NCBI GenBank assembly: GCA_902796295.1
Contig: CADBOL010000223.1
Span: forward strand, 1 to 6,516
Length of the DNA: 6,516 nt
Direction of reading: 5' to 3'
Origin: Oscillospiraceae bacterium
GTDB taxonomy: Bacteria; Bacillota; Clostridia; Oscillospirales; Acutalibacteraceae
The notes beneath the pieces were generated by a model. It did not search any database and had not been told where the DNA came from. It worked only from the letters and a program-made list of their open reading frames with translations. The translations under genes and the position numbers were made by a program. The first letter of the stretch is position 1. The number at the start of each line of letters is the position of its first letter. Shown in pieces: positions 1 to 6,469 of this stretch.

Positions 1-65
1 ATCTGAGAGATAAAATCGAAAAAATCAAAAGCGCTTCGTCAAAAGCGAAGCCGGGCAAGAGGTAA
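1..65 (+). CDS. uvrB: UvrABC system protein B, C-terminal end (partial)
   Basis: The reading frame beginning at base 3 gives [20 protein letters not shown] and a TAA stop at 63-65; bases 1-2 finish an incomplete codon. LRDKI is the core of the C-terminal UVR motif by which UvrB contacts UvrC, and a short basic tail after it is normal for UvrB. UvrB is the DNA helicase-like damage-verification subunit of nucleotide excision repair, loaded onto DNA by UvrA. The stop lies two bases before the uvrA start, which is the usual uvrB-uvrA order in Firmicutes. The UVR motif also occurs in UvrC and McsA, so the call rests on the motif's position at the extreme C-terminus together with the uvrA neighbour. 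All but about 20 residues lie outside the window. Confidence 0.78.
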   Translation, partial: LRDKIEKIKSASSKAKPGKR

Positions 66-67
66 AA

Positions 68-2893
68 ATGTCAAACTCGGAAATAATCGTCAAGGGCGCA
101 AAAGAGCATAACCTCAAAAACGCGGATGTTACCATACCGCGCGATAAGCTGGTAGTCTTCACGGGGCTTTCCGGCTCGGGTAAGTCATCGCTCGCCTTTG
201 ACACAATATACGCGGAAGGGCAGAGAAGATATGTTGAGTCTCTGTCTTCTTACGCCCGTCAGTTTTTGGGCCAGATGGAAAAGCCGGATGTTGAGAGCAT
301 CGACGGCCTCTCACCCGCCATCTCAATAGACCAGAAATCCACATCGAGAAACCCGCGCTCAACGGTAGGCACGGTCACGGAGATTTATGATTATCTCAGG
401 CTTCTCTACGCGAGGATAGGAATACCGCACTGCCCCGTCTGCGGCAAAGAAATAGTCAGGCAGACGGTCGATGATATAACCGATAAAGTGCTCACTCTCA
501 AAGAGGGCACAAAGATTCAGCTGCTCGCCCCCATAGCGAGAGGCAAAAAAGGCCGCTTTGAAAAAGAACTCGATGATATAAGAAAAAGCGGATTTGCGAG
601 AGTGCGTATTGACGGCAGCATCTACGATCTCTCGGAAGAAATCAAGCTTGACAAAAACAAGAAACACAATATAGAGGCGGTTGTTGACCGTCTTGTAATA
701 AAAGACACAATCAGGTCGCGCCTTGCTGATTCGATTGAGACGGCTACAAAGCTTTCGGACGGTCTGCTTATCGTTGATATCATTGACGGCGAGGAGCAGA
801 TGTATTCCCTCAATTTTGCCTGCCCGGAGCACGGAGTAAGCATAGAAGAGCTTGAGCCGCGCTCATTCTCCTTCAATAATCCCTTCGGCGCCTGCCCCGA
901 ATGCGCGGGCCTCGGAGTGCTCAAAAAAATAAATGAAAAGCTGATAGTCCCCGATGACAGTCTCTCGATAAACGCCGGAGCAATCCGCGCATCGGGATGG
1001 GGAGTCGGCGAGAGCACGATTTCAAGGATGTATTATGAAGGGCTCGCAAACGAATACGGCTTCTCGCTCGATACACCCTTCCGCGAGCTGAGCAAAGAAG
1101 CGAAGAACGCAATCTTTTACGGCACACAGGGCAAAAAAATCAAATTCATCCGCGGAGGAATCTACGGCGGAGGCACATATTACGCTGATTTCGAGGGGCT
1201 AATCAATAACCTTGAAAGAAGATACCAGGAAACGGGCAGCGAGGCAATGCGCGCGGAATATGAGCAGTATATGGGCAGCGAAACCTGCCCGGAGTGCGGC
1301 GGAGCCCGTCTCAAAAAGGAATATCTCTGTGTCACGCTCGGCGGAATCAACATCGATGAGTTTTCGCATAAATCAATATCCGATGAAATCGCGTTTCTCG
1401 ATTCTTTGAAGCTGAGCAAGACGGAGCATCTCATCGGCGACAGGATAATTAAAGAGATAAGCTCCCGCCTTCATTTCCTCTCGAGTGTCGGCCTTGAATA
1501 TCTTCAGCTTTCGCGCCCGGCGGCAACTCTTTCGGGCGGTGAGGCGCAGAGAATCCGTCTTGCCACTCAGATAGGTTCATCACTTATGGGGGTCCTCTAT
1601 GTGCTCGATGAGCCGAGCATAGGCCTTCATCAGCGCGATAACGGCAAGCTGCTGAATACGCTTAAGGATTTAAGAGATTTAGGCAACACGCTCATAGTTG
1701 TTGAGCACGATGAAGAAACTATGATGAACGCCGACTACATCGTCGATGTCGGTCCGGGTGCCGGAATCCACGGAGGAAACATAGTCTGCTGCGGCTCACC
1801 CGAAGATATAATGAACTGTGAGGAAAGCATCACGGGGCAGTATCTCAGCGGCAGAAAGAAAATTGAGGTGCCCGAAAAGCGGCGTAAGGGAAACGGAAAA
1901 TATCTCACGGTTTACGGCGCCGAAGAAAACAATCTCAAAAACATAGACGTGAAATTCCCTCTCGGTGAATTTATCTGCGTTACGGGCGTATCAGGCAGCG
2001 GCAAAAGCTCGCTTGTAAATGAGATACTCTCAAAGCATCTCGCAGTTGAGCTCAATAACGCAAAAAAAATCTGCGGTAAATTCCGCAGCATTGACGGCAC
2101 ACAGTATCTCGACAAGGTGATCACGATTGACCAGAGCCCGATAGGCAAATCGCCGAGATCAAACCCTGCCACCTATACCGGAGTATTCACGGATATACGC
2201 GAGCTTTTTGCACAGACTGTGGATGCCAAAAAGAAAGGCTATACGGCAGGCAGGTTTTCATTCAACGTCAAGGGAGGCAGGTGCGAGGCCTGCCAGGGCG
2301 ACGGTATTCTTAAAATAGAGATGCAGTTTTTATCCGACATCTATATCACATGCGATACCTGTCACGGCGAGCGCTATAACCGCGAAACACTTGAGGTGAA
2401 ATACAAGGGCAAAAACATCCACGATGTGCTCGAAATGACAGTAGAGGAAGCGGTCAATTTCTTTGAGGCGGTGCCGAAAATCCGCCGCAAGATAGAAACG
2501 CTCTATGATGTGGGCCTCGGATATATCAAATTGGGTCAGCCCGCCACCACACTCTCGGGCGGTGAGGCGCAGAGAGTAAAACTCGCCACCGAGCTTTCAA
2601 AGCCCTCTACCGGCAAAACGGTCTATATACTTGATGAGCCGACAACGGGACTTCACACGGCCGATGTCCACAAGCTTATACAGGTCTTGCAAAAATTCGT
2701 TGACAAAGGCAACACGGTTATAGTTATAGAGCATAATCTTGACCTTATAAAAACAGCCGACCATATTATCGATCTCGGCCCCGAGGGCGGAGATGCAGGC
2801 GGCGGGATTGTGGCCGAGGGCACGCCCGAGGCAATAGCAAAGGTAAAAAAATCATACACCGGGCAGTACCTTTCAAAAATGCTGAAAAAATAA
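68..2893 (+). CDS. uvrA: Excinuclease ABC subunit A (UvrA), full length
   Basis: UvrA is the cytoplasmic damage-sensing ATPase of nucleotide excision repair; as a dimer it finds bulky lesions and hands them to UvrB. The 941 residues match the usual length of about 940. Two ABC modules are intact: Walker [10 protein letters not shown] at 33-41 and GVSGSGKSS at 640-648, signature LSGGEAQR at 488-495 and 829-836, and Walker B VLDEP at 512-516 and ILDEP at 854-858. Zinc-binding pairs are visible at C122/C125 with C407/C410, at C252/H255 with C276/C279, and at C739/C742 with C762/C765; the pairing is assigned from family knowledge. The stretch between about 130 and 245 fits the UvrB-binding insertion. 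The start is supported by AAGAGG at 57-62, five bases upstream and overlapping the end of uvrB, which implies translational coupling. No promoter is visible, so transcription probably comes from upstream of uvrB. One zinc ligand is His rather than Cys, a variant I believe is tolerated in the family. No frameshift is seen. Confidence 0.98.
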   Translation: MSNSEIIVKGAKEHNLKNADVTIPRDKLVVFTGLSGSGKSSLAFDTIYAEGQRRYVESLSSYARQFLGQMEKPDVESIDGLSPAISIDQKSTSRNPRSTVGTVTEIYDYLRLLYARIGIPHCPVCGKEIVRQTVDDITDKVLTLKEGTKIQLLAPIARGKKGRFEKELDDIRKSGFARVRIDGSIYDLSEEIKLDKNKKHNIEAVVDRLVIKDTIRSRLADSIETATKLSDGLLIVDIIDGEEQMYSLNFACPEHGVSIEELEPRSFSFNNPFGACPECAGLGVLKKINEKLIVPDDSLSINAGAIRASGWGVGESTISRMYYEGLANEYGFSLDTPFRELSKEAKNAIFYGTQGKKIKFIRGGIYGGGTYYADFEGLINNLERRYQETGSEAMRAEYEQYMGSETCPECGGARLKKEYLCVTLGGINIDEFSHKSISDEIAFLDSLKLSKTEHLIGDRIIKEISSRLHFLSSVGLEYLQLSRPAATLSGGEAQRIRLATQIGSSLMGVLYVLDEPSIGLHQRDNGKLLNTLKDLRDLGNTLIVVEHDEETMMNADYIVDVGPGAGIHGGNIVCCGSPEDIMNCEESITGQYLSGRKKIEVPEKRRKGNGKYLTVYGAEENNLKNIDVKFPLGEFICVTGVSGSGKSSLVNEILSKHLAVELNNAKKICGKFRSIDGTQYLDKVITIDQSPIGKSPRSNPATYTGVFTDIRELFAQTVDAKKKGYTAGRFSFNVKGGRCEACQGDGILKIEMQFLSDIYITCDTCHGERYNRETLEVKYKGKNIHDVLEMTVEEAVNFFEAVPKIRRKIETLYDVGLGYIKLGQPATTLSGGEAQRVKLATELSKPSTGKTVYILDEPTTGLHTADVHKLIQVLQKFVDKGNTVIVIEHNLDLIKTADHIIDLGPEGGDAGGGIVAEGTPEAIAKVKKSYTGQYLSKMLKK

Positions 2894-2914
2894 TTACGGT
2901 AAACGGAGATTGCA

Positions 2915-4024
2915 ATGGATAACAATATTTCAAATCTTGATGAACTGCTTGAAGCTTACGGCTTTGACAAAAAGCCCGTGTCTGTGGATAAAATCACCGA
3001 CGGTCATATAAACAGCACCTATGTCTTTGATTTCGGCGGTGAAAAATATCTGTTTCAGCATCTTAACACCAATGTTTTCCGCAGACCGGTTGAGCTAATG
3101 AATAACATAGTCGGCATCACGGATTTCTTAAGAAAGATAATCGCCGCAAAAGGCGGCAATCCCGACAGGGAATGCCTGACGGTGCTTCCCGCAAAGGACG
3201 GAAAGCCCTATTACATTTCACAGGGCGGTGAATTCTGGCGCTCTTTCACCTATATATCAGGTGCCCACACAATTCAGACTGTCAAAAACGCCGCGGATTT
3301 CAGGGCGGCGGCGGAAGCATTCGGAAACTTTCAGCGTCAGCTTGCCGGCTATCCCGCAGAGTCGCTTGCCGAAACAATCCCGAATTTCCATAATACCGTA
3401 TCGCGTTTAGCCGATTTCAAAAAAGCCGTGAGCGACAATATCTCGGGCAGAGTGGAAAACTGCAAAGCAGAGATTGATTTTATCCTCGCAAGAGAGAGTG
3501 ACTGCTCCGTTCTGACAGATATGATTGAGAGAAACGAGCTGCCGCTGCGCGTGACGCACAATGACACCAAGCTCAATAACGTTATGTTTGACAACGACAC
3601 CGGCAAGGCGATTTGCGTTGTCGATCTTGATACCGTAATGCCGGGGCTTTCGCTCTATGATTTCGGAGACAGCATCAGATTCGGCGCAAGCACCGCAGCC
3701 GAAGATGAAAAGGATCTTGACAAGGTCAATTTCAGCATGGAGTATTTCAGAGCTTACACAGAAGGATATCTCAGCACGGCGGGCAAAGCCCTTACGGAAA
3801 ACGAGATTAAATATCTCCCCTTCTCTGCGAAGCTTATGACCCTCGAATGCGGCATGAGATTCCTCGGAGACTATATAAACGGAGACACATATTTCGGCAT
3901 AAGCTATCCGGAGCATAATCTTGTCAGAGCGAGGACACAGCTCAAGCTCGTGAGCGAAATGGAAAAATATATGCCCGAAATGGAAAAGGCGGTCGCGGAA
4001 ATCCGCGCGGAGCTCGGCATATGA
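2915..4024 (+). CDS. NahK-like N-acetylhexosamine 1-kinase (APH-fold sugar kinase)
   Basis: This is a cytoplasmic APH-superfamily kinase of 369 residues. Known NahK enzymes of bifidobacteria use ATP to phosphorylate GlcNAc or GalNAc at the anomeric position during salvage of lacto-N-biose and galacto-N-biose. Visible motifs are DGHINSTY at 29-36 (nucleotide-binding loop region), FQHLNTNVF at 47-55, the catalytic loop RVTHNDTKLNN at 212-222 with D217 as the expected catalytic base and N222 as a metal ligand, VVDLDTVMPG at 235-244 with D237 as the Mg ligand, and YDFGDSIRFGAS at 248-259. The C-terminal ECGMRFLGDY (311-320) and YPEHNLVRARTQ (331-341) also match what I remember of Bifidobacterium NahK nearly end to end, so this is more than a generic aminoglycoside phosphotransferase. 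GGAG at 2905-2908 sits six bases before the ATG. It follows uvrA by 21 bases with no terminator and overlaps the next gene by four bases. No phosphorylase, epimerase or uridylyltransferase of the lnp pathway is in the window, so the exact sugar is uncertain. Confidence 0.85.
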   Translation: MDNNISNLDELLEAYGFDKKPVSVDKITDGHINSTYVFDFGGEKYLFQHLNTNVFRRPVELMNNIVGITDFLRKIIAAKGGNPDRECLTVLPAKDGKPYYISQGGEFWRSFTYISGAHTIQTVKNAADFRAAAEAFGNFQRQLAGYPAESLAETIPNFHNTVSRLADFKKAVSDNISGRVENCKAEIDFILARESDCSVLTDMIERNELPLRVTHNDTKLNNVMFDNDTGKAICVVDLDTVMPGLSLYDFGDSIRFGASTAAEDEKDLDKVNFSMEYFRAYTEGYLSTAGKALTENEIKYLPFSAKLMTLECGMRFLGDYINGDTYFGISYPEHNLVRARTQLKLVSEMEKYMPEMEKAVAEIRAELGI

Positions 4025-4353
4025 TAAGCGAACTGCTCAGCGAGGACGAATTCAGGCGCATCTACGCAAAATGGAGATATGAAAATGACCGCGGAGTTTT
4101 CATTCCTCCCGGCATTACTCCGGAAGAATTTGCCTCGGACTTTCCCCTGCCGGATGAGCCGTCGGAGCACACGCAGTCAACGGCTGATTCAGACGGATGC
4201 ATCACCACTCTGCTCAAAGGTGAAATACGCCTGAGCGGATGGCAGACCAAAAGCGGAAACAAAGAAAAGGTCTTCACTTACTATAAGGTAATAAAAACTC
4301 CCGCCGGTGAAGGGAGCGAGCCCTTCACGGCAGGATATATAGCGGTTATCTGA
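4021..4353 (+). CDS. Hypothetical 110-residue protein, translationally coupled to the kinase
   Basis: I do not recognise this family. The ATG shares the ATGA overlap with the kinase stop, and GGAG at 4009-4012 lies eight bases upstream, so termination-reinitiation coupling is likely. The protein contains no other Met, which supports this start. It has no signal peptide, membrane segment or cysteine cluster (one Cys at 60). Residues 1-45 are charged and carry FRRIYAKWRY (11-20) and a Pro-rich FIPPGITPEEF (27-37). Residues 46-58 look like a Ser/Thr/Asp linker. Residues 60-110 alternate hydrophobic and polar residues as in a small beta-rich domain (GEIRLSGWQ 67-75, KVFTYYKVI 83-91, TAGYIAVI 103-110). 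It is probably a soluble cytoplasmic protein. Codon style looks like that of its neighbours, and the clean operon overlap argues that it is a real gene. The 3' end carries the likely terminator of the opposite gene. Confidence 0.75.
   Translation: MISELLSEDEFRRIYAKWRYENDRGVFIPPGITPEEFASDFPLPDEPSEHTQSTADSDGCITTLLKGEIRLSGWQTKSGNKEKVFTYYKVIKTPAGEGSEPFTAGYIAVI
4291..4316 (-). terminator. Possible rho-independent terminator of the SGNH hydrolase gene
   Basis: Read on the minus strand, CTCCC (4316-4312) pairs with GGGAG (4302-4298) across a nine-base loop and is followed at once by TTTTTAT (4297-4291). This is the hairpin plus U-tract form of an intrinsic terminator, about 44 bases past the hydrolase stop codon. 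The stem is only five pairs plus a possible G-T pair, so it is weak. It lies inside the last codons (about residues 91-99) of the convergent 110-residue gene. No better terminator is visible between the two stop codons. Confidence 0.4.
4307..4328 (+). other. Eight-base-pair hairpin inside the 3' end of the orphan gene
   Basis: GTGAAGGG (4307-4314) and CCCTTCAC (4321-4328) are perfect inverted repeats around a six-base loop. On the plus strand no U-tract follows directly; the nearest run of T is at 4355-4359, just past the stop codon. It shares bases 4312-4316 with the shorter minus-strand terminator hairpin, so the two folds exclude each other on one strand. It could slow or protect the 3' end of the rightward transcript, or be a chance product of coding sequence. 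Confidence 0.35.
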
Positions 4354-4359
4354 TTTTTA

Positions 4360-5235
4360 TCAATAATGCTTAGTGAGCCACTTGACTATCACGGTGATGA
4401 GCGCTCCCGCGACTGTGCCGAAGCTCTGCTGAAAATAGTTGTAATCTATTCCCTCGTGGTTTACAACGGGCTCCGTCTTTTCTCCGAGCCCGAGCTCTTT
4501 GAGGAATAAAAGCATAGCCCTCGCTATCTCGACATTTCCCTTTGCGTTGGGATGAGTTGAGTCATCGGCAACAAGCTCGCCGTGGCCGTTGATAACGCTT
4601 GCGAGATCAAAGACTTCAAACTCACCGGGCCTTGCTTCCTTTGCCTTGTCAAGCGCGGCGTTTACTCTTACGACCGCCTTGTTGAAGGGAATCCTCCCGA
4701 GGCCTTCCCAGGAGCAGTAAACATTGTCAAAAATCAGCACGGCATCGGGGTTGAGAGCTCTGAGCTTATCTATGATTTTGAGATAATCCTCAAAAATCCA
4801 CTGCGCTATCTCATCGAGCTGCTTATCATTGGTGCCGAAGAGCGCGCCGACTGTTATCATAACAACATCATCGTTTGCAAGATAATTGTTTGAGCCGATG
4901 CTGAGATTGATTATATTCGCCTCTTTGACGGCGTTTATTATCTCCTCTTTGCTCTCAAGGCGCGAGATAAGGTCCGATGTATCGGTCGCGACTCTCGAGT
5001 AGTTAAGATAATCATAGCCCTCTGTATCGGCAACTATCCTCGCGTAGCCGGCCTCATCGCTGTTTTCAACGCCGAAGCCCTCGGAGATTGAATCGCCGAG
5101 CACAAGGAAATTGAGGCCTTCACCGTCACCGAATACGGATTTTTCCGTTTCGGCTGCCGAAGCGGTGCTCATAACGGGCACAAAAATCAAAACGAGAGCG
5201 AGAATCAATGAAACCGAGGTTTTTAAAGCTTTCAT
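4360..5235 (-). CDS. Secreted SGNH/GDSL-family hydrolase
   Basis: A 291-residue exported esterase-like enzyme. Residues 1-28 form a signal peptide: Lys at 2 and 5, a hydrophobic core about 8-22, and an ASA-A site with cleavage likely after A27. There is no lipobox Cys. Catalytic blocks are clear: GDSIS at 47-51 with nucleophile S49, GSNN at 114-117 with oxyanion N116, and DSTHPN at 225-230 with D225 and H228. Block II reads NYSRVATDTSDL (78-89), with Ala83 where the oxyanion Gly is expected. The family hydrolyses esters, thioesters or O-acetyl groups on lipids or glycans; the substrate here cannot be told. After residue 262 a tail ends in a hydrophobic run (about 272-287) and KWLTKHY, which may contact the membrane. 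The frame is open upstream to an ATG at 5289, but that lies in the predicted promoter. I chose the ATG at 5235 because AAGGAAG precedes it by nine bases and it begins a standard signal peptide. Confidence 0.9.
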   Translation of the reverse strand: MKALKTSVSLILALVLIFVPVMSTASAAETEKSVFGDGEGLNFLVLGDSISEGFGVENSDEAGYARIVADTEGYDYLNYSRVATDTSDLISRLESKEEIINAVKEANIINLSIGSNNYLANDDVVMITVGALFGTNDKQLDEIAQWIFEDYLKIIDKLRALNPDAVLIFDNVYCSWEGLGRIPFNKAVVRVNAALDKAKEARPGEFEVFDLASVINGHGELVADDSTHPNAKGNVEIARAMLLFLKELGLGEKTEPVVNHEGIDYNYFQQSFGTVAGALITVIVKWLTKHY

Positions 5236-5244
5236 ATTTATCAT

Positions 5245-5251
5245 CTTCCTT
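5245..5251 (-). promoter_or_regulatory. Ribosome binding site fixing the hydrolase start
   Basis: On the minus strand AAGGAAG lies nine bases before the ATG at 5235-5233. Another ATG at 5244-5242 (reading MINMK) directly abuts this site with no spacing and is therefore an unlikely start. Confidence 0.7.
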
Positions 5252-5260
5252 CCGGAAAAA

Positions 5261-5289
5261 ATATTAACATATAAATAAAAAATAATCAA
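5261..5289 (-). promoter_or_regulatory. Sigma-A-type promoter for the SGNH hydrolase
   Basis: On the minus strand TTGATT (5289-5284) is followed after exactly 17 bases by TAATAT (5266-5261), with TGT just before the -10 as in an extended -10 element. The predicted transcription start is near 5253-5254, giving a leader of about 18 bases that contains the ribosome binding site. The spacer is A/T rich. This is pattern matching only. Confidence 0.6.
5270..5275 (+). promoter_or_regulatory. Weak candidate -10 box for the flavo-diiron gene
   Basis: TATAAA stands 34 bases before the flavo-diiron start codon, in the spacer of the opposing promoter. No recognisable -35 hexamer lies 16-18 bases upstream (the region reads TTCCTTCC). 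It is the best plus-strand candidate in the 74-base divergent region, but the support is poor. If real, the two divergent promoters overlap and would compete for RNA polymerase. Confidence 0.2.
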
Positions 5290-5309
5290 CAGCTAAAGGA
5301 GAAACGGTT

Positions 5310-6467
5310 ATGAAAATTACAGACGGCATCAGATATGTCGGAGTAAACGATCATGAGATTGATCTTTTTGAAGGGCAGTATATCGTTCCCGAGGGAATGG
5401 CATACAATTCATACCTCATCGCCGATGAGAAAATCGCCGTAATGGACAGCGTTGACGGCAGATTTGCAGATGAATGGCTCGCGAATATCGAAAAGGAATC
5501 CGGCGGAAAAGCTCCCGATTACCTCGTCATACAGCATATGGAGCCCGACCATTCTTCAAGCATAGCGGCGTTTGCCGAGAGATTCCCGCAGGCTGTGCTT
5601 GTATCAAGCGCGAAATCATTCCCGATGCTCAAAAACTTTTACGGCGTTGAATACCCCGACAGACAGCTTACCGTCGGCGAAGGCGACACCCTTGAGCTCG
5701 GTGCCCATACGCTGAATTTCATAACCGCGCCCATGGTGCACTGGCCGGAAGTCATCATGACTTATGACAGCAAAGACAAGGTCGTTTTCTCCGCTGACGC
5801 TTTCGGCAAATTCGGAGCAAACGATACGGCGGATGACGACTGGGCCTGCGAGGCAAGAAGATATTACTTCGGCATCGTCGGCAAATACGGCGCCCAGGTG
5901 CAGACTGTTCTCAAAAAGCTGGCGGCATTTGAGATTGAGACAATCTGCCCTCTTCACGGCCCCGTGCTCAGCGATAATCTCGGATACTATCTGAATATAT
6001 ATGACATCTGGTCATCATACGGTGTTGAAACAGACGGAGTTGTAATAAACTTCACATCCGTTTACGGCAACACAAAGAAGGCTGCCGGACTGCTCGCCGC
6101 GAAGCTTGAGGAATACGGCTGCCCGAAGGTTGCCGTCAACGACCTTGCCCGCTGCGATATGGCGGAGGCCGTTGAAGACGCCTTCAGATACGGCAAAATC
6201 GTACTCGCCACCACGACCTATAACGGCGACATCTTCCCGTTTATGAGAGAATTCATCGCCGACCTCACAGAGAGAGGTATGAAAAATAAAAAGATCGCCC
6301 TCATTGAAAACGGCAGCTGGGGCCCTATGGCAATAAAGAAAATGACCGCAATGCTCGAAGGGCTTAAGAATATTGAATTCTGCGAAAACACGGTAACAGT
6401 CAAATCCGGTCTCAGCAACGAAAACATCGCCGCCATTGACGCTCTTGCGAAAGAGCTGTGCGAGTAA
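5310..6467 (+). CDS. Class A flavo-diiron protein (FprA-type O2/NO reductase)
   Basis: A soluble cytoplasmic enzyme that reduces O2 to water and/or NO to N2O, protecting anaerobes from oxidative or nitrosative stress. Residues 1-240 are the metallo-beta-lactamase-like diiron domain. The ligand set is complete: H76, E78 and D80 in QHMEPDHSS (75-83), H144 in MVHWPE (142-147), D163 in SADAFG (161-166), and H216 in PLHGP (214-218). Residues 243-385 are the flavodoxin-like FMN domain, with the phosphate loop TSVYGNT (249-255), TTYNGDIFPF (302-311) and ENGSWGPMA (333-341). The length of 385 and the lack of a rubredoxin or flavin reductase extension place it in class A. It would therefore need an outside donor such as rubredoxin; none is encoded in the window. 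AAAGGAG (5295-5301) lies eight bases before the ATG. It is divergent from the hydrolase gene. No terminator hairpin follows; a heptamer array begins three bases past the stop. Confidence 0.96.
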   Translation: MKITDGIRYVGVNDHEIDLFEGQYIVPEGMAYNSYLIADEKIAVMDSVDGRFADEWLANIEKESGGKAPDYLVIQHMEPDHSSSIAAFAERFPQAVLVSSAKSFPMLKNFYGVEYPDRQLTVGEGDTLELGAHTLNFITAPMVHWPEVIMTYDSKDKVVFSADAFGKFGANDTADDDWACEARRYYFGIVGKYGAQVQTVLKKLAAFEIETICPLHGPVLSDNLGYYLNIYDIWSSYGVETDGVVINFTSVYGNTKKAAGLLAAKLEEYGCPKVAVNDLARCDMAEAVEDAFRYGKIVLATTTYNGDIFPFMREFIADLTERGMKNKKIALIENGSWGPMAIKKMTAMLEGLKNIEFCENTVTVKSGLSNENIAAIDALAKELCE

Positions 6468-6469
6468 AA

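Noticed and set aside
33..51. Inverted repeat GCTTCG/CGAAGC with a seven-base loop before uvrA
   Set aside because: It lies in uvrB coding sequence with no T-run after it, so it is not a terminator. A six-base stem at this spacing is easily chance, and uvrA follows at once.
359..832. 157-residue open frame on the minus strand inside uvrA
   Set aside because: It lies wholly opposite an unmistakable uvrA frame, encodes no recognisable motif, and has no promoter or convincing ribosome binding site.
3407..3916. 169-residue open frame on the minus strand inside the kinase gene
   Set aside because: It is antisense to a well-conserved kinase frame with intact catalytic motifs; its composition looks like a codon shadow and no family is recognised.
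2915..4024. Aminoglycoside resistance phosphotransferase
   Set aside because: The APH fold is shared, but the specific NahK-like blocks along the whole length fit a sugar 1-kinase much better than an antibiotic resistance enzyme.
4353..4364. TGAT-TTTT-ATCA mini-palindrome between the convergent stop codons as a bidirectional terminator
   Set aside because: A four-pair A/T stem is too weak to end transcription, and there is no GC-rich stem beside it.
5236..5289. Extended N-terminus for the hydrolase starting at the ATG at 5289 or at 5244
   Set aside because: The 5289 ATG lies in the predicted -35 box and the 5244 ATG abuts the ribosome binding site. Both would put extra residues before a typical signal peptide.
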